A stretch of DNA of 64,000 nt from Acanthopleura granulata. Lineage: Eukaryota; Mollusca; Polyplacophora; Chitonida; Chitonidae. This document shows positions 47,841 through 59,797 of this stretch, piece after piece; position 1 is the first letter of the stretch; each line of letters starts with the position of its first letter. Where the stretch lies: assembly GCA_016165875.1 (NCBI GenBank), contig JABBOT010000005.1, forward strand, positions 23,690,627 to 23,754,626, written 5' to 3'. Position numbers and translations under genes: made by a program. A model generated the notes under the pieces. The model saw only the letters and a program-made list of their open reading frames with translations. It was not told where the DNA came from and did not search any database.

Positions 47841-50178
47841 ACAACAAACAATCCAGTAAATTGCACTGAAAGCCAAAAACTTACAACATAAGAACATTTT
47901 CCTTTGTTATGTCTTAAGTTGTGTCAAGAACACTACCAAAATATTGAACAAAACAGTTCCCTCCTTCCCCATATTACATAAAGTATTTTCAATATTTCAA
48001 CCACACACTCTTGTGTTCATAATACTTATTGATAGTGAGATTATTGGATTGGGATCTGTTTTTCAATAGCAGTCCTGCAGCAGTACTACTCCAAGAGCTA
48101 GTCTTATACAATAAATGTGTTTTATAGTTCTGATTTGACAGTCACAGTTATATCCCGGAAGATGTCATGATGAAAAGCCAACTAACCAGCGACAAGAGCA
48201 ACATGCGCCAATAATAACACCGTAGTCACCACGAGGCATATATCACCATTAACCATTTCCTCCATCAAGGCAAAGCACAGCTGTTCCGCGATAATGAAAT
48301 CATGAGATTTGTGTCGGCAATTCTCGCTGTTCTTCTCCAGGTAGCGCACCATGCTTGTCAATCTAAATGCTGTCTATATCACCTTCATGTGATTACTTCC
48401 TGTTTCCATTAGCATCCCTATCAATAAGGATTAATGAGCAATGTTTCTGAAGTTTTTCAAGTAAACCAGTTATCAAGGGAGATGTATCAAAACTCAGTTA
48501 TATTGCCTATGTCATCATGTACATGTATCTAAATGCCCAACTGTAAATGTGTATGTAGACCTGGCAATTAAACCCATGTAATGCCCAAGGACAGAATGGA
48601 GAAACAAGCCAATGGAGAAACAGGCCCCTGGAAATAAGAGCTGTCTGAGGTTGTGTCTGGATCAGCAGTATATCGGTCAGAATTCTGGAATCTAGGAAGT
48701 GTCCTGAGTAAAGAATAACCATTTATATCATAATAGCGCAGTGTGGAATGGAGAATTCTGTATTGTCCAAACATGAATAGATATTTGACTGACTAGCAGT
48801 GTTATTACATCAACTGCAATTCTAGTAGTTTTGAATGAAACTAAAATTCTAGTAGTTTTGAATGAATCGTTATACAAATACACTGGACTTTAACAGAAAA
48901 GATCATAAAAAACCGAAGTCTTCACCATCATACACCTATGGAAACTATATCCAAAAATACTACCAATTACAATGTATTTCAAATCAGCATCCAATTATTC
49001 CTACACTGTTCGTAAAACCCACCAATACAAATATTTAAATGCATTAAAGCATTACGTTTCTTTACCTTTTTCTTAAAAAATGTTAATGTATAGTAAGATA
49101 AAGTTTTCGGTGACGTCTCTGATGTTCTAACCTTCCCTAACTTTAAGACTGTAAAACATATCTGATCTAATATGAGGTATGTGAACTAAAAAGGTAGTAC
49201 TTGTATATGGCAAGGACTTGCTGATATACAGATGTATAGAATTTCAAATAATCCTTAGCCATAGCATTACACTTATGTACTTGTCACATACCTGATCCAC
49301 CATGTTGTATCCACATTCAGGTATGTCTGGTAATTGATCAGGGATATGTAATACTGATATTTTCAGGAAATTTCTTGGTCATTAGAGAAGTTTCACCCAA
49401 TTTGCCAGCAAGCACTCCAAAAGACAAGTGGTATCAAGCCTTGAAACAAAACTGCTTAAATTTCATGACAAGACACTACTTCAAAATGTGCTTTAAATGT
49501 TTGTCCACACATATTAAACATCCAGTGAGTCACTTCTTTGAAAATGGCACTTTCAGAAAAGGGAAAAGCTGGAAGAAGTGTCCCTCATAAGCACATCAGC
49601 AGTAAACATGGTAAAATGATCTTCTTTCAGACTAGAAACTCACTGTCATCACATTTGGAATGGTCTTTATGTGAGCATTGTGAAGAGTTTCATAGAGTTA
49701 AAATCCTAACATATCTGAAAATACCAGTTAATCATTGAATAATACCAGCCTGGAGGCTAACATCTTAACTAAAGTGAAATGTAAATGGTGTGCCAAGTCA
49801 GTTCAGAGTCAAGGTGAAAGATCGTTAATTTTTTTAGCCTTTCACATTTCAGGAAAGATCATACATTTGTACCATGATCAATGCTCGTCATTATTTTCTG
49901 ATAAACTACTACATTCTGTCAAAATGTGTGTTTTTTGTTGCACATGTCTTGGCAATAGAAGCAACCATTTTGTTGTTATTGTTGTAAATCAAAACTAGGC
50001 CTGCAGCATCATACATCAGCCTCGGTACTCACACCTTGTGCATTCGTATACTCAGCTACAATTTCACCTACAGATTACATGTAGAGTCATCCAGGTATTT
50101 TGGGATTACGCAATGGCAACATTCTGGCCAATGTTAAACTAGCCAGCTGGGAAATAAATATCCCATTCCTACATGCTG

Positions 50179-51065
50179 CATCTTAACATTAAGCCATCAT
50201 ACACTCAGTGTTAGCTTTTGACAAGTCAACCCACATCTTAACATTAAGCCATCATACACTCAGTGTTAGCTTTTGACAAGTCAACCCACATCTTAACATT
50301 AAGCCATCATACACTCAGTGTTAGCTTTTGACAAGTCAACCCACATCTTAACATTAAGCCATCATACACTCAGTGTTAGCTTCTGACAAGTCAACCCACA
50401 TCTTAACATTAAGCCATCATACACTCAGTGTTAGCTTTTGACAAGTCAACACACATCTTAACATTAAGCCATCATACACTCAGTGTTAGCTTTTGACAAG
50501 TCAACCCACATCTTAACATTAAGCCATCATACACTCAGTGTTAGCTTTTGACAAGTCAACCCACATCTTAACATTAAGCCATCATACACTCAGTGTTAGC
50601 TTCTGACAAGTCAACCCACATTTTAACATTAAGCCATCATACACTCAGTGTTAGCTTTTGACAAGTCAACACACATTTTAACATTAAGCCATCATACACT
50701 CAGTGTTAGCTTCTGACAAGTCAACCCACATCTTAACATTAAGCCATCATACACTCAGTGTTAGCTTTTGACAAGTCAACACACATCTTAACATTAAGCC
50801 ATCATACACTCAGTGTTAGCTTTTGACAAGTCAACCCACATCTTAACATTAAGCCATCATACACTCAGTGTTAGCTTTTGACAAGTCAACCCACATCTTA
50901 ACATTAAGCCATCATACACTCAGTGTTAGCTTTTGACAAGTCAACACACATTTTAACATTAAGCCATCATACACTCAGTGTTAGCTTTTGACAAGTCAAC
51001 CCACATCTTAACATTAAGCCATCATACACTCAGTGTTAGCTTCTGACAAGTCAACACACATTTTA
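50179..51065. repeat. Minisatellite, 55-bp unit, 16 copies plus a partial
   Basis: Units begin every 55 bp from 50179 (CATCTTAACATTAAGCC) and the last full unit starts at 51004. Copies differ at only about three positions (C/T in CATYTTAAC, T/C in GCTTYTGAC, C/A in CAACMCAC). Each unit holds two small inverted repeats, CACT-C-AGTG and TTGAC-AA-GTCAA. It lies about 1.1 kb downstream of the CRACD-like stop codon in transcript orientation. Confidence 0.97.
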
Positions 51066-52147
51066 ATGAGTAGGAAGGCTTAAGGAGGGCCCTCCTTTAG
51101 AAATTAAAAAAATCAGGAGATTGACATTTGCTGCATCCTCAGAAAAATAAGTGAGTGCCCAACACTTCAAGCATCCATATATTGGTTAGTGTTTTTTTCA
51201 CATCTGTTCACAATCTAGGAAGTGCCTTTGATGTGTGCCCATACAACATACTGCAGTACATGTAGTCCACACATAGCTGTACACACGCACACTCTGTTCA
51301 CACAACTCACTGTACAGTGTAGACATACCAGAAAATAGAAATGGCTCAACTGCAAGGTTGTAGTAATGGTAATGTAACAGCAGAGATGAAATAGCAACAT
51401 CAGGCACATTCAATACAAAAGGCTGGTTGTAGACGCACAACGAACGATCCAAATCGAGTCCAATGACCTCCCACCATTTCATAGTAATACACAGAATATA
51501 AACTGTATGTACGATATAGTGGACTGCATAGGTAACACACGTCTGGAAACTGTAAGGTGGTATCCTGCAAGAAGACACCTTTGGCCTGCCTTTGTTTGTG
51601 GCACAAAGGAATTTCTTTCATCTTACACGAATCAGAAACAGATGAAAGAGTATACCTAAGCCAACAATCATTGGAAGGGATGGTCATCACCGATCCAGTC
51701 TTTTACAAATTGTCACGTCTACCAAGTATAGCTCCTTTTTTCCAGGAAAACAACACTGCACTGAATTCAGTAGATGATGATCATGAAAAGGCTTTTTTCC
51801 GAACACAAGCTCTTGGTCGAACATCTTTTTGGAATAGCACAGGGAACAATGAAGCCGAGGCTCAGGAAAAAAGATACATATCTGATACAGCTTTACAGAT
51901 TGGAGTCACCTTCAGGATATATATGAGCTGATCAACACTTAAGAATGCTGGCGTTTGGAAACTGCAGTCCTTTTATGTACATTTGCAGGCTGGAAACCAG
52001 TCCCCTTCACTACAGGATTTAAGCAGGCATCTGTATCATAACACTACGACGCTACAGAGCTCCCATGAATTCTCTGTAGATTCCTTGGAGAAAAATGTTG
52101 CTGTTCACCTTCGTGTGGTCGAGTCCGTAATTTTCTCGACACCACTT

Positions 52148-52264
52148 TCAGCTCACTTGTAGCTTCTGGTAATTTTTCACCATGTCCAGGACTTTGGAGG
52201 ATCGAGCAGAAGCAACATCACTGCACTTGTCAGCTTTGGCTTTCTCGCGCAAGATCACAGGTGG
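52148..52264 (-). CDS. CRACD-like last coding exon with stop
   Basis: The acceptor is TTCTTTTTACAG and the entry is phase 0. It encodes 38 residues ending ARSSKVLDMVKNYQKLQVS, then TGA at 52150-52148. The basic start (PPVILREKAKADK) and the amphipathic SKVLDMVKNYQKL end look like a short conserved C-terminal helix rather than disordered filler. The reading frame joins the large exon exactly. Confidence 0.78.
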   Translation of the reverse strand, partial: PPVILREKAKADKCSDVASARSSKVLDMVKNYQKLQVS

Positions 52265-53027
52265 CTGTAAAAAGAATCACAGAATACTGGAGGATTTCAC
52301 AGTGTGTGTGTGATCTATAACAGGGTGGGCCTTTGCACACACATGAAAGGATGACTTCCATCCATAACCATGTTGGATATGTAACAAAGGTCCTGTGCAA
52401 ATGGTAAAACGTACTGTCCATGACAGAAGCTTGCAATCTTTTGTTACACATCTAATACATGTATGGTTGCAAGTGCAAGTCACATTTACACCGGGTACAT
52501 CTATAAATACTGCATTAAGTATAACCACAGGTGGTTGCACACAAAATATGGTATTTTCAGGCGTGCATTGAAAATACAAAAAAGTTAAACCTGCTATCCA
52601 AATTTAATTGTAGCAAAACACATACTTCTTTGTGGAATTTGTCACCAACAAATAATCCTAAGTTTAATAGTTAAAAATCACGTGAAAATATAAGCAATTC
52701 ACAGTAAATCACTAACTAATCACACCTCTGTACGACAGTTTGTGCAGTGTTTAGTTAGTGAAAAACTTTCATGAAATTAGGCGTCATTTACTGTGATCCA
52801 GTAGAAAATTTGAGAGAGGTGTTTTTCGTGACTTCTTTATCCACCAGCTTTCTGCATCAGTACTTAAAAAGATTTGTGAAAACATGTACGTACTGCATGT
52901 AATTTTCCATCAGAAAATATTATGGTATCAAAAGTATCATTTTAGGGTCTTTATAGGCTTCTGAAAGCACACTTTTACACACTACACGTTAGGTGAAATA
53001 CAGTATACAGAGCTGGCCCAGACTTAC

Positions 53028-55297
53028 CTCTTCAGTAGATTTTTCCACTGTTTTAGTCTGGCTCGGCTTTGGAGGAGACATGGGGCTAGATTTCTCAATT
53101 ATCTCTATTTTCTTCATCTCTGGCACTTTCACCTCCCCTGACTCTTTCTTCTTCTGCAGGTTGCTCCTCCATGCAGGGACGCCCGATGGTTTTGTCTCTT
53201 CCTTTTTCTCCGGTGGCTTGGAGGCATTTGAAGTGGATGAGCTGCCCAAAGAGGATTTATCAATAGTGAAAGTTTTCTGGGCGGGAGAACACGACCCACC
53301 GCCAGCCTTGACACCTCCCGTACTTCCTTCGGGTTTCGCGGGTGTAACTTTCCATGTCTCAGGTGACGGCTTTGGTGTCATTTGAGCCGGTTTATCAATC
53401 AGAAAACTCTTGCCAAATGCTGGCTTATTTACCGTTGCTGGAGGAGTGCCGACTCCAGGTTTGGATGGCGGCAAGTTTCTCACAAACTTAACAGCCGGTT
53501 TGCTAACTAGCACACTGCGACTGTCTGTTGGTGTAGAGGTGGAGGACGTAGACTTCTCCTCTGCCTCAACTTTACCTGGCGGCTTGTTTTCTATCAGTAC
53601 TGGTTTCGAGACCGATTTTATTTCCGGAAGAGGTGAGGCTTTTGTGTTGATTTTGGTTTCCTTCAATGGTGTCTTGGAAGGTGAGGAAGGAAGAGCACTC
53701 TTGGCAGTTGAGCTTTGGGTGGCAGGCTTCCCAGGAGCTGTGCCTGATGTCTGCAAAGTCTTTGACGAATCTGAGGTTTCGTCATCTTTACTAGAGTCTG
53801 AGCTCTCTTGGGCCTCTTTAGAATTCCCTTGGGCATCTTTTTTCTTCCTGGCCATGACAACCCAAATGGGCTCGGAAGAGTCCGACACCAGCCCGCTCTT
53901 CAGTGAGAGCCGTTTGGGTTCGGGTCGCTTAGCAGCTGTGGTAATGACCGTCGCCCCCTGTCGCGCAGGTGAGGACGGCGGAGAGGAACTGACCTTCTCA
54001 CTGTTCTTCTTAGCCACAGGTTCCTCCTCAACCGCCTGTGCTTTGTCATCTTCAGGTTTGGAGATGTCCTCCTCAAGTTGAGGCTTGCTATCTTTGAGGG
54101 TGACATTGTCATACTCATTCCTGGCAGGCTGAACACTGCTTTTTACAACCTCCTTTGCCAGAGGCTGTTCTGGTAGAGTTCTACTGCGACCTTGGCGCCT
54201 CTGTTTGTATTCCTCCTTAGGTGAGGCAAGTCTTTGTAGGTCGAGGTTGCCATCAGTGTTTGTCTTGCTGCCGAAGGCAGCTTTTACATCCGACACAGAA
54301 CTACCTTCTGCTTTTTCTTGAGCAGTATCACCCTTTGCATCTGATGACGCCCCCTCAGATACTTTCCTATCTTTCGACAAGGAAGTAGAAACATCTGAAC
54401 TGTCGGAGGATTTCAAGCCACTGCTGAAGATGGCCTTGCCATCGAAGGGTTTGGTACCAGCACCGGTAGTTTCAACATCTGTCTTGTCTTCCTTACTGAC
54501 AGAAGTCCTCACGCCAGGTCGTAAAGAGGCCCTAACAGAGGACAACGTCTCTACCGTAGAAGCCTGCACATCTGTGTCCTTCGACATCCTGGTATTAGAT
54601 TCCTCCTTGGTGGAATCTCTCTTCGAACCACTGCCACCCACCTCCACGGTGGAGCTGTCAGACTGGCCCGAGAGGGTGGGCCTCAGCGCTGGCTTCATGA
54701 CGCCTTGGCCATCAGTGCTATCGCTCACTTTGGAGCTGCTTGAATCTTTCTCACCTGCAGTCTTATTCCCACTGAAGTCCTTAACCTTTTCAGGTAAACC
54801 AACAGCTTTTAAAGAGCCTCTGGATTCTGAAGTTTTAGCCAATGGCTGTCTTCCAGACGGTTTTTGTTTGTCAGTGTCACTGGACTTCTGAGGCACAGTT
54901 TCCTCGTTAACATTTTCCTTGTCACTGTCCTGAGAAGCATCTTCTGTTTTCTTTCCTGATGTCTTCCTCAGTCTATTAAAAGCCTGTGACAATTCTGTCA
55001 CACCTGACGACGATTTCTTTTCCTTATCATCAGCTTTCTCAATCGTTTTAATGTCCTCTGTAGTGACAGACTTGGTGGAAGATGGTGTGGATGCACAAGG
55101 GCCAGAACTCTTGGAGACAATCTCCTCAGTTTTCTCCCCAGACAGTTTCTGTGTCAGAAGAGGCTTGTCACTTCTGACAGACTGTTTGCTGGGCTCAGAC
55201 GACTTAGAAGAGGAGGCTTCAACAGACTTGTCCACAGAAATCTTCTCTGGACTACCAGCTTTCTTTGACTCTGGCTTAACTGCAACATCCTTTGCAC
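53028..55297 (-). CDS. CRACD-like large exon, 756 residues, disordered
   Basis: The acceptor is TATTGTTTTCAG and the donor is GAAGAG followed by GTAAGT. The exon is 2270 nt, enters at phase 1 and leaves at phase 0, and is open throughout. It is markedly richer in G+C than its surroundings. The protein is Ser/Lys/Thr/Pro/Glu-rich with few hydrophobics, as expected for a disordered scaffold. Tryptophans occur at 647 (SEPIWVVMARKKK), 817 (PETWKV) and 878 (VPAWRSNLQKKK). The first and third match the EPAWLALAKRKAK type of motif near the C-terminus of vertebrate CRACD proteins. Proline-rich pieces (SPPSSPARQ, SPMSPPKPSQ) could be SH3 or phosphorylation sites. The open frames on the other strand across this exon are composition shadows. 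Confidence 0.85.
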
Positions 55298-55394
55298 CTG
55301 AAAACAATAATTTGAATTGATTCGACTGATTAGTATTTAACAACATTCTCAAACATCTATCAATCATACAATGACAGTCACTTTTAAAGGTGAA

Positions 55395-55462
55395 TGAAAC
55401 CAGTGTGTGCTGGTTAAACTATTGACCTTTGGTAAGTTATTGACAAACTTTCCCAACTGTGA
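55395..55462 (-). mobile_element. Fragment of the second SINE subfamily
   Basis: GACCTTTGGTAAGTTATTGA then CAAACTTTCCCAACTG matches 60625-60660 and, less closely, 45025-45058. Confidence 0.45.
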
Positions 55463-55565
55463 TATGCTTATATGCATACTACACTGGTGGAAGACAAGTG
55501 CTCTCAGCAAACGTTAGACTACACACATGGCCAGAGTACATCCTGCACATGTCCTTGTGATTGAA

Positions 55566-55710
55566 TTTATCTATTTGAATGGTGTTTTACGTCGTACGCC
55601 AGCATATTTCACTTACACGACGGCGACCAGCATTATGGTGGGAGGAAACCAGACATACCCCTGGGAAAGCCCATGGCCATCTGCAGGCCGGCAGATCTTC
55701 CCTGAGTCAG
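55566..55710 (-). mobile_element. SINE copy, head-truncated
   Basis: TTTATCTATTTGAATGGTGT then TTTACGTCGTACGCCAGC, followed by GACGGCGACCAGCATTATGG and TGGGAGGAAACC. The tRNA-like head is missing. Confidence 0.78.
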
Positions 55711-56492
55711 TACATTGCTCAATGGCCTACTCCCTTGAAAAGAATGAAGCCTTAATGAATTAACAATTGCTAGTACTTCACAGATACAGGGACTGGGTTC
55801 CCACAGTTTTTAGTTCTAAAAATTCCATGACTTTCCAGAACCTTTTAAGGTATAAATCCATGACTTTTTCCATGACCTTTTACAATGATTAATGTGGTTA
55901 CCATACCAGATATATGTCCTACAATTACATAGGTCTGAATGTATAACTGAATACCATTAACAGGGATTCACAAAAGTCCAATTTTTTTTTTCACTGAAAC
56001 TGAAAATTTAATCTTTATTTTTCACCTAAATAGCTTTTGTCCTAGGTCGAGTTTTAAATGACTTATTTTATAAACTTGTAGATATTACATATGTGTTGTG
56101 ACTGTAACAACAACAGCTACTGATTTTCACTTCAATGTAAGATCAATTTTCCATAAAAATGCACTACTTTATTTAAACTGAACATTCCCTGCTCTGAATT
56201 ACACATGCAGCTATCCAGCCATGTTACATAGTTCTGTGATGTATTATCTTCAAAATGGCTTAACTGCTGAGGGATAAACACTGAAATACAATGCCATCAA
56301 TTTTTCATGTATCATTCTGTAATGGGTTAAACCTTGTCATTGTTATGGGAATTATGTTTCTGACTGGCTAAAGTTTTGCACACAATTATTAACTACAATG
56401 ATAACGTAGTACACTGAAAGCCTTACCTTGAAGCCTACCATATACCAAAGAGAAACTCAAACAACAAACATAAGAATGTTCCTATATCTTAC

Positions 56493-56592
56493 CAGGGGAA
56501 GACAACTCTGTCTGGACTACATCTTCTTCCTTAGACAGTTTTGTCGGGGACTCCTCTGCAAGCTTTGGTAGAGCTGAAGCATTTGTCTTTTT
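56493..56592 (-). CDS. CRACD-like exon, 33 residues, Lys/Glu/Ser-rich
   Basis: The acceptor is CATTTCTGCAG and the donor is CCTG followed by GTAAGA. The exon is 100 nt, enters at phase 0 and leaves at phase 1. It encodes a KKTNASALPKLAEESPTKLS stretch, then KEEDVVQTELSSP. It has no recognisable domain. The split glycine joins in frame to the large exon. Confidence 0.72.
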
Positions 56593-57408
56593 CTGCAGAA
56601 ATGAAAGAAAAATTTATTTACTGATAAAGTAAGAACTGCACAACTACATAGCACTATTAATAAACCCACTGTTGGAGAAGTCCGATAGGTGCAGATGTAA
56701 GCATTCATCTGAATCATGTACACGGCTTTGTCCTGGAGAAGTTTGTAGAATCATACAAAGATGTGGTCCAGTGCCACATGTAAGTTTGTCAAGGGAGTTT
56801 CACACACATCTGTCAAAGGCAATACAAAACAGAGTAGTTACATAAGTAACCCCTTTAAGCCTTTTGGGGAAGATTTCATACAATTATGTTTAATTGTTCA
56901 TTATTTTTTTTCTCCTACAGAAGTCAAAGTGATTATTTCTTGTTTGGGCCCTTAAATTAGTGATGCCCAAGGCCTATATAAGGTGTTCAAAATCACGTCC
57001 TAATGCATTTGATCTTATTAAACAACAAAGCTCAATATCTACTTTCCTGTGAAATACAGTCCAAATTTCATAAAACAGTGTTCTTTACAGTGTTCCTTGT
57101 AAATCACATTGCTTTACAGTCTTGTGTCTTAGAACTCATTGGCCAGGAGCAATTTGTTGAGCTTTAATTACCTAATGGAGTGAATGCCCATCTTATTGGT
57201 TTAGAACTATCTTGCATTCGATTTCCATATGCAAAAATACTTCTGGGAAATTTGGCATTTTGAAAGGTAACACTTCCTGACGTAGCCCAAAGACATCCCC
57301 AGTCTACTAAGCCAGACACACTAAGAAGCTCTTCCAACTACATGTCCCTGTACATGCATACATCTTCAGACACCAAAACAACCTTAACGACTGAAGTAAT
57401 TCCCCCAC

Positions 57409-57659
57409 CTGTAGTTGTACTTTCTTCCCCTGCCGTGCCCCCCTCCGGGCCTTGGGCGCCACAGAGATGCGGTGCTTCGCGGCGTCGCTCTTAAGGGCTG
57501 TGGTAGGCTGGACAGCACTCAGGTCCAGCTCCATGCTGGTATCTGACCAATCAACAGAAGCAGACATGACATGAGTGACAGCAGCGGATTTCGATATCAA
57601 ATTAAACCCTGCAAAGTCCAGCAAATGGCTATGCTGAGGTTGGTCTTTTTTCACTTTGT
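57409..57659 (-). CDS. CRACD-like exon with the conserved AAKHR motif
   Basis: The acceptor is ATTATCTTTTTCAG and the donor is CTACAG followed by GTGGGG. The 251-nt exon enters at phase 1 and leaves at phase 0. It ends with a DLSAVQPTTALKSDAAKHRI block followed by SVAPKARRGARQGKK. The AAKHR-(I/L)-(S/A)-V-x-PK-(R/K) core is the best-conserved piece of the vertebrate CRACD N-terminal (DUF4592-type) region and is the main reason for the family call. Just upstream, in the intron, a 44-bp unit that resembles this acceptor region is repeated. Confidence 0.8.
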
Positions 57660-57775
57660 CTGAAAAAGATAATACACCTCACAGGTTTGTCTGAAAATTG
57701 TCTGAGGACAAGATAATACACCTCACAGGTTTGTCTGAAAATTGTCTGAAGAAAAGATAATACACCTCAAAAGTG
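57660..57775 (-). repeat. 44-bp tandem repeat next to a splice acceptor
   Basis: GATAATACACCTCA recurs at 57668, 57712 and 57756, with GGTTTGTCTGAAAATTGTC between them. The unit includes the intron sequence immediately before the acceptor of the AAKHR-containing exon. Confidence 0.85.
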
Positions 57776-59766
57776 TAAGTAATACACTCCTCTTAATGTG
57801 CATTTAGAAGATAATCCTATTAACAACTGTAATACTCCCATATCACACACAAGTACTTATACACCTCCTATCATACACCTGATTATTTCTTCCATATGCC
57901 TACCCCCCTCCAACACACCCAATATACAGCTGATCATACCTTACATATATCCCCAACCCCTCCACCAGCTTATTGTTCCTCATGAAATCCCCCAGATTCC
58001 ACAGATGAAATGCTTACCGAATATAATAATCTTCAAACAGAACAAACACTTAATAATAAAAGAATATTGATATATCGTTGTGAAAAATTATGGAAAGCCC
58101 TTCCATTAAACATCTGGAAAGCTTTTCCTAAAACGCTAAAAACTACTAATAATGACTTTAAATACTAATAATACTAACATAAAGTAAGAATAATTCTGAA
58201 ATGCTCCTCCTACTGCATAGAACACTTTCCCCAACACAGAAAACAATTCTCCTTTGAAATGGAATTTATGTCCCAATGTCTGTAATATTCTTCCAAATGC
58301 TGGGAACTGTATTGCTAAGGTATGGAAAAACTTCTGCTACAACATGTAATATAACTCTGAACACATGGAACAATCCTCCTAAAACAAGGCATGGCCATCT
58401 CAACTTGCTGAATACTCCTCGTAGCATGTTTCGTGGTGTACACGGCACATCCATGTTATACCCTGAAGCACTAGAATGGTGTAAATGCAGATGTGTGGAA
58501 ATGCAAACAATACAATGACCTACAGTAAATGACCCAAAATTTGATTAAGAAAAGTGTATGTTTAGAGGGAAATAAATGTCATAAAAATTGTATTTTTGTT
58601 GCTGAAACTTACACTTTTCCAGTAGGGTATCATCCTATCTTCCAAAGAAACCTCAAATCAGCTTTCCAAAATCATTAACACTCACAGAATTGGGACAAAT
58701 GAGCCATGTAGTTACGGATAAAATATTACGTCATTTAGGGCAGACCCATACACAATAATAACATTTCACTAGCACCAGCTGCATCAGTGGAGTGTGACTG
58801 TCAGTCTGATGTGTAGACATGTATTCAACGGTAGGTCTGGTGACTTGTGACACTGTTAAGATAGCAGGGCACCTGCCATGGGTGAGGTGGGAAGGGTGGG
58901 GCAGAGATTCAGCCTATGCTAGCCTGACGCGTACCTGTATAGGCGCAGTTTAAACTCTGACAAGCTGTCACTATGTTTAGTTTTCTTCTGCATACCACTG
59001 GGCACAACCCGTGAAATAACTTGACAGACATAACTCTACAGGAGTGCTGGGCCACATGGAAGGGTTGGTACATGTAGCTTGTCAAAATAAAATTTAGATA
59101 AAAAAACTTTATGCTAGCTAACCACAAATTAGTTTTGAGGATGTCTATATGCTCATTTTCACATTTTAAACAATTCCAGATAAAAAAAATCTATTTTTAA
59201 AGGGCACGAGCAGTGAGTCGAGATATGCTGTGATAAAAAAAAAATTAAATCCAAAAAAAAAAGGCGAACATTTTTGCACATTTTTGTAAGACAACTATAT
59301 TTATGTTAATTAAAATACTTCAAAACTACTAACAAACTAAACTTTTTCTTAAGAGAAATTTATAACGGGCACTAGCACCTGCCCCATTACATCATTTCAG
59401 ATTGCTGCGATAAAAAGTTGTATCTTGTAATTGCATATATAGCAGTCACAATGACACATTTGCCATGTATCAAAAGCAACGGGTTCAGATGTACTTGACG
59501 TTCTACCACAATCTTCTACCTGTCGGTTGAGAGTCTCAAGTTTAACCAGTCCTCAAGCATGAGCGAACAAAAATGGCATGACAAATGCAAATTACTTCTT
59601 AACGACTACAGGCTCGTGCAGGCAGGTTCAAAAAGGAGAGAGTCAATTTTATCTTCGCCAAGGGGGAAATTAAATCACACAGGAGGAAATCCGAACACGA
59701 CATCTTCAACACGATTTTTATGTTGTCATTTTTGCATTTGTGGATAACCAGAACATACAGGCAGCA

Positions 59767-59797
<31 letters not shown>

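Larger units (their letters stand above)
46095..52147 (-). other. Probable long 3'UTR of the CRACD-like gene
   Basis: From the stop codon down to about 46095 the - strand is AT-rich, noncoding and free of recognisable SINEs. An AATAAA at 46118-46113 is followed by a G/T-rich stretch, a standard poly(A) arrangement. A 6-kb 3'UTR would be long but not exceptional for an animal regulatory gene. It would contain the 55-bp minisatellite (50179-51065) and a U-rich tract (complement of 47755-47840). The extent is inferred; a nearer poly(A) site or a separate transcript is possible. Confidence 0.38.
55298..56492 (-). other. CRACD-like intron with SINE copies
   Basis: The intron lies between the 33-residue exon and the large exon. 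It holds a SINE-related fragment at about 55395-55460 and a main-family SINE copy at 55566-55710. Nothing else was recognised. Confidence 0.7.

Noticed and set aside
50179..51065. CRISPR-like array
   Set aside because: The 55-bp units follow each other directly without unique spacers, and the host is a eukaryote. It is a minisatellite.
53410..54081. 223-codon open frame on the + strand
   Set aside because: It lies exactly opposite the CRACD-like large exon and mirrors its Ser/Lys/Pro codon composition. The - strand frame has matching splice phases and family motifs, so this is a shadow. The same holds for 52993-53385, 54430-54891 and 55051-55320.
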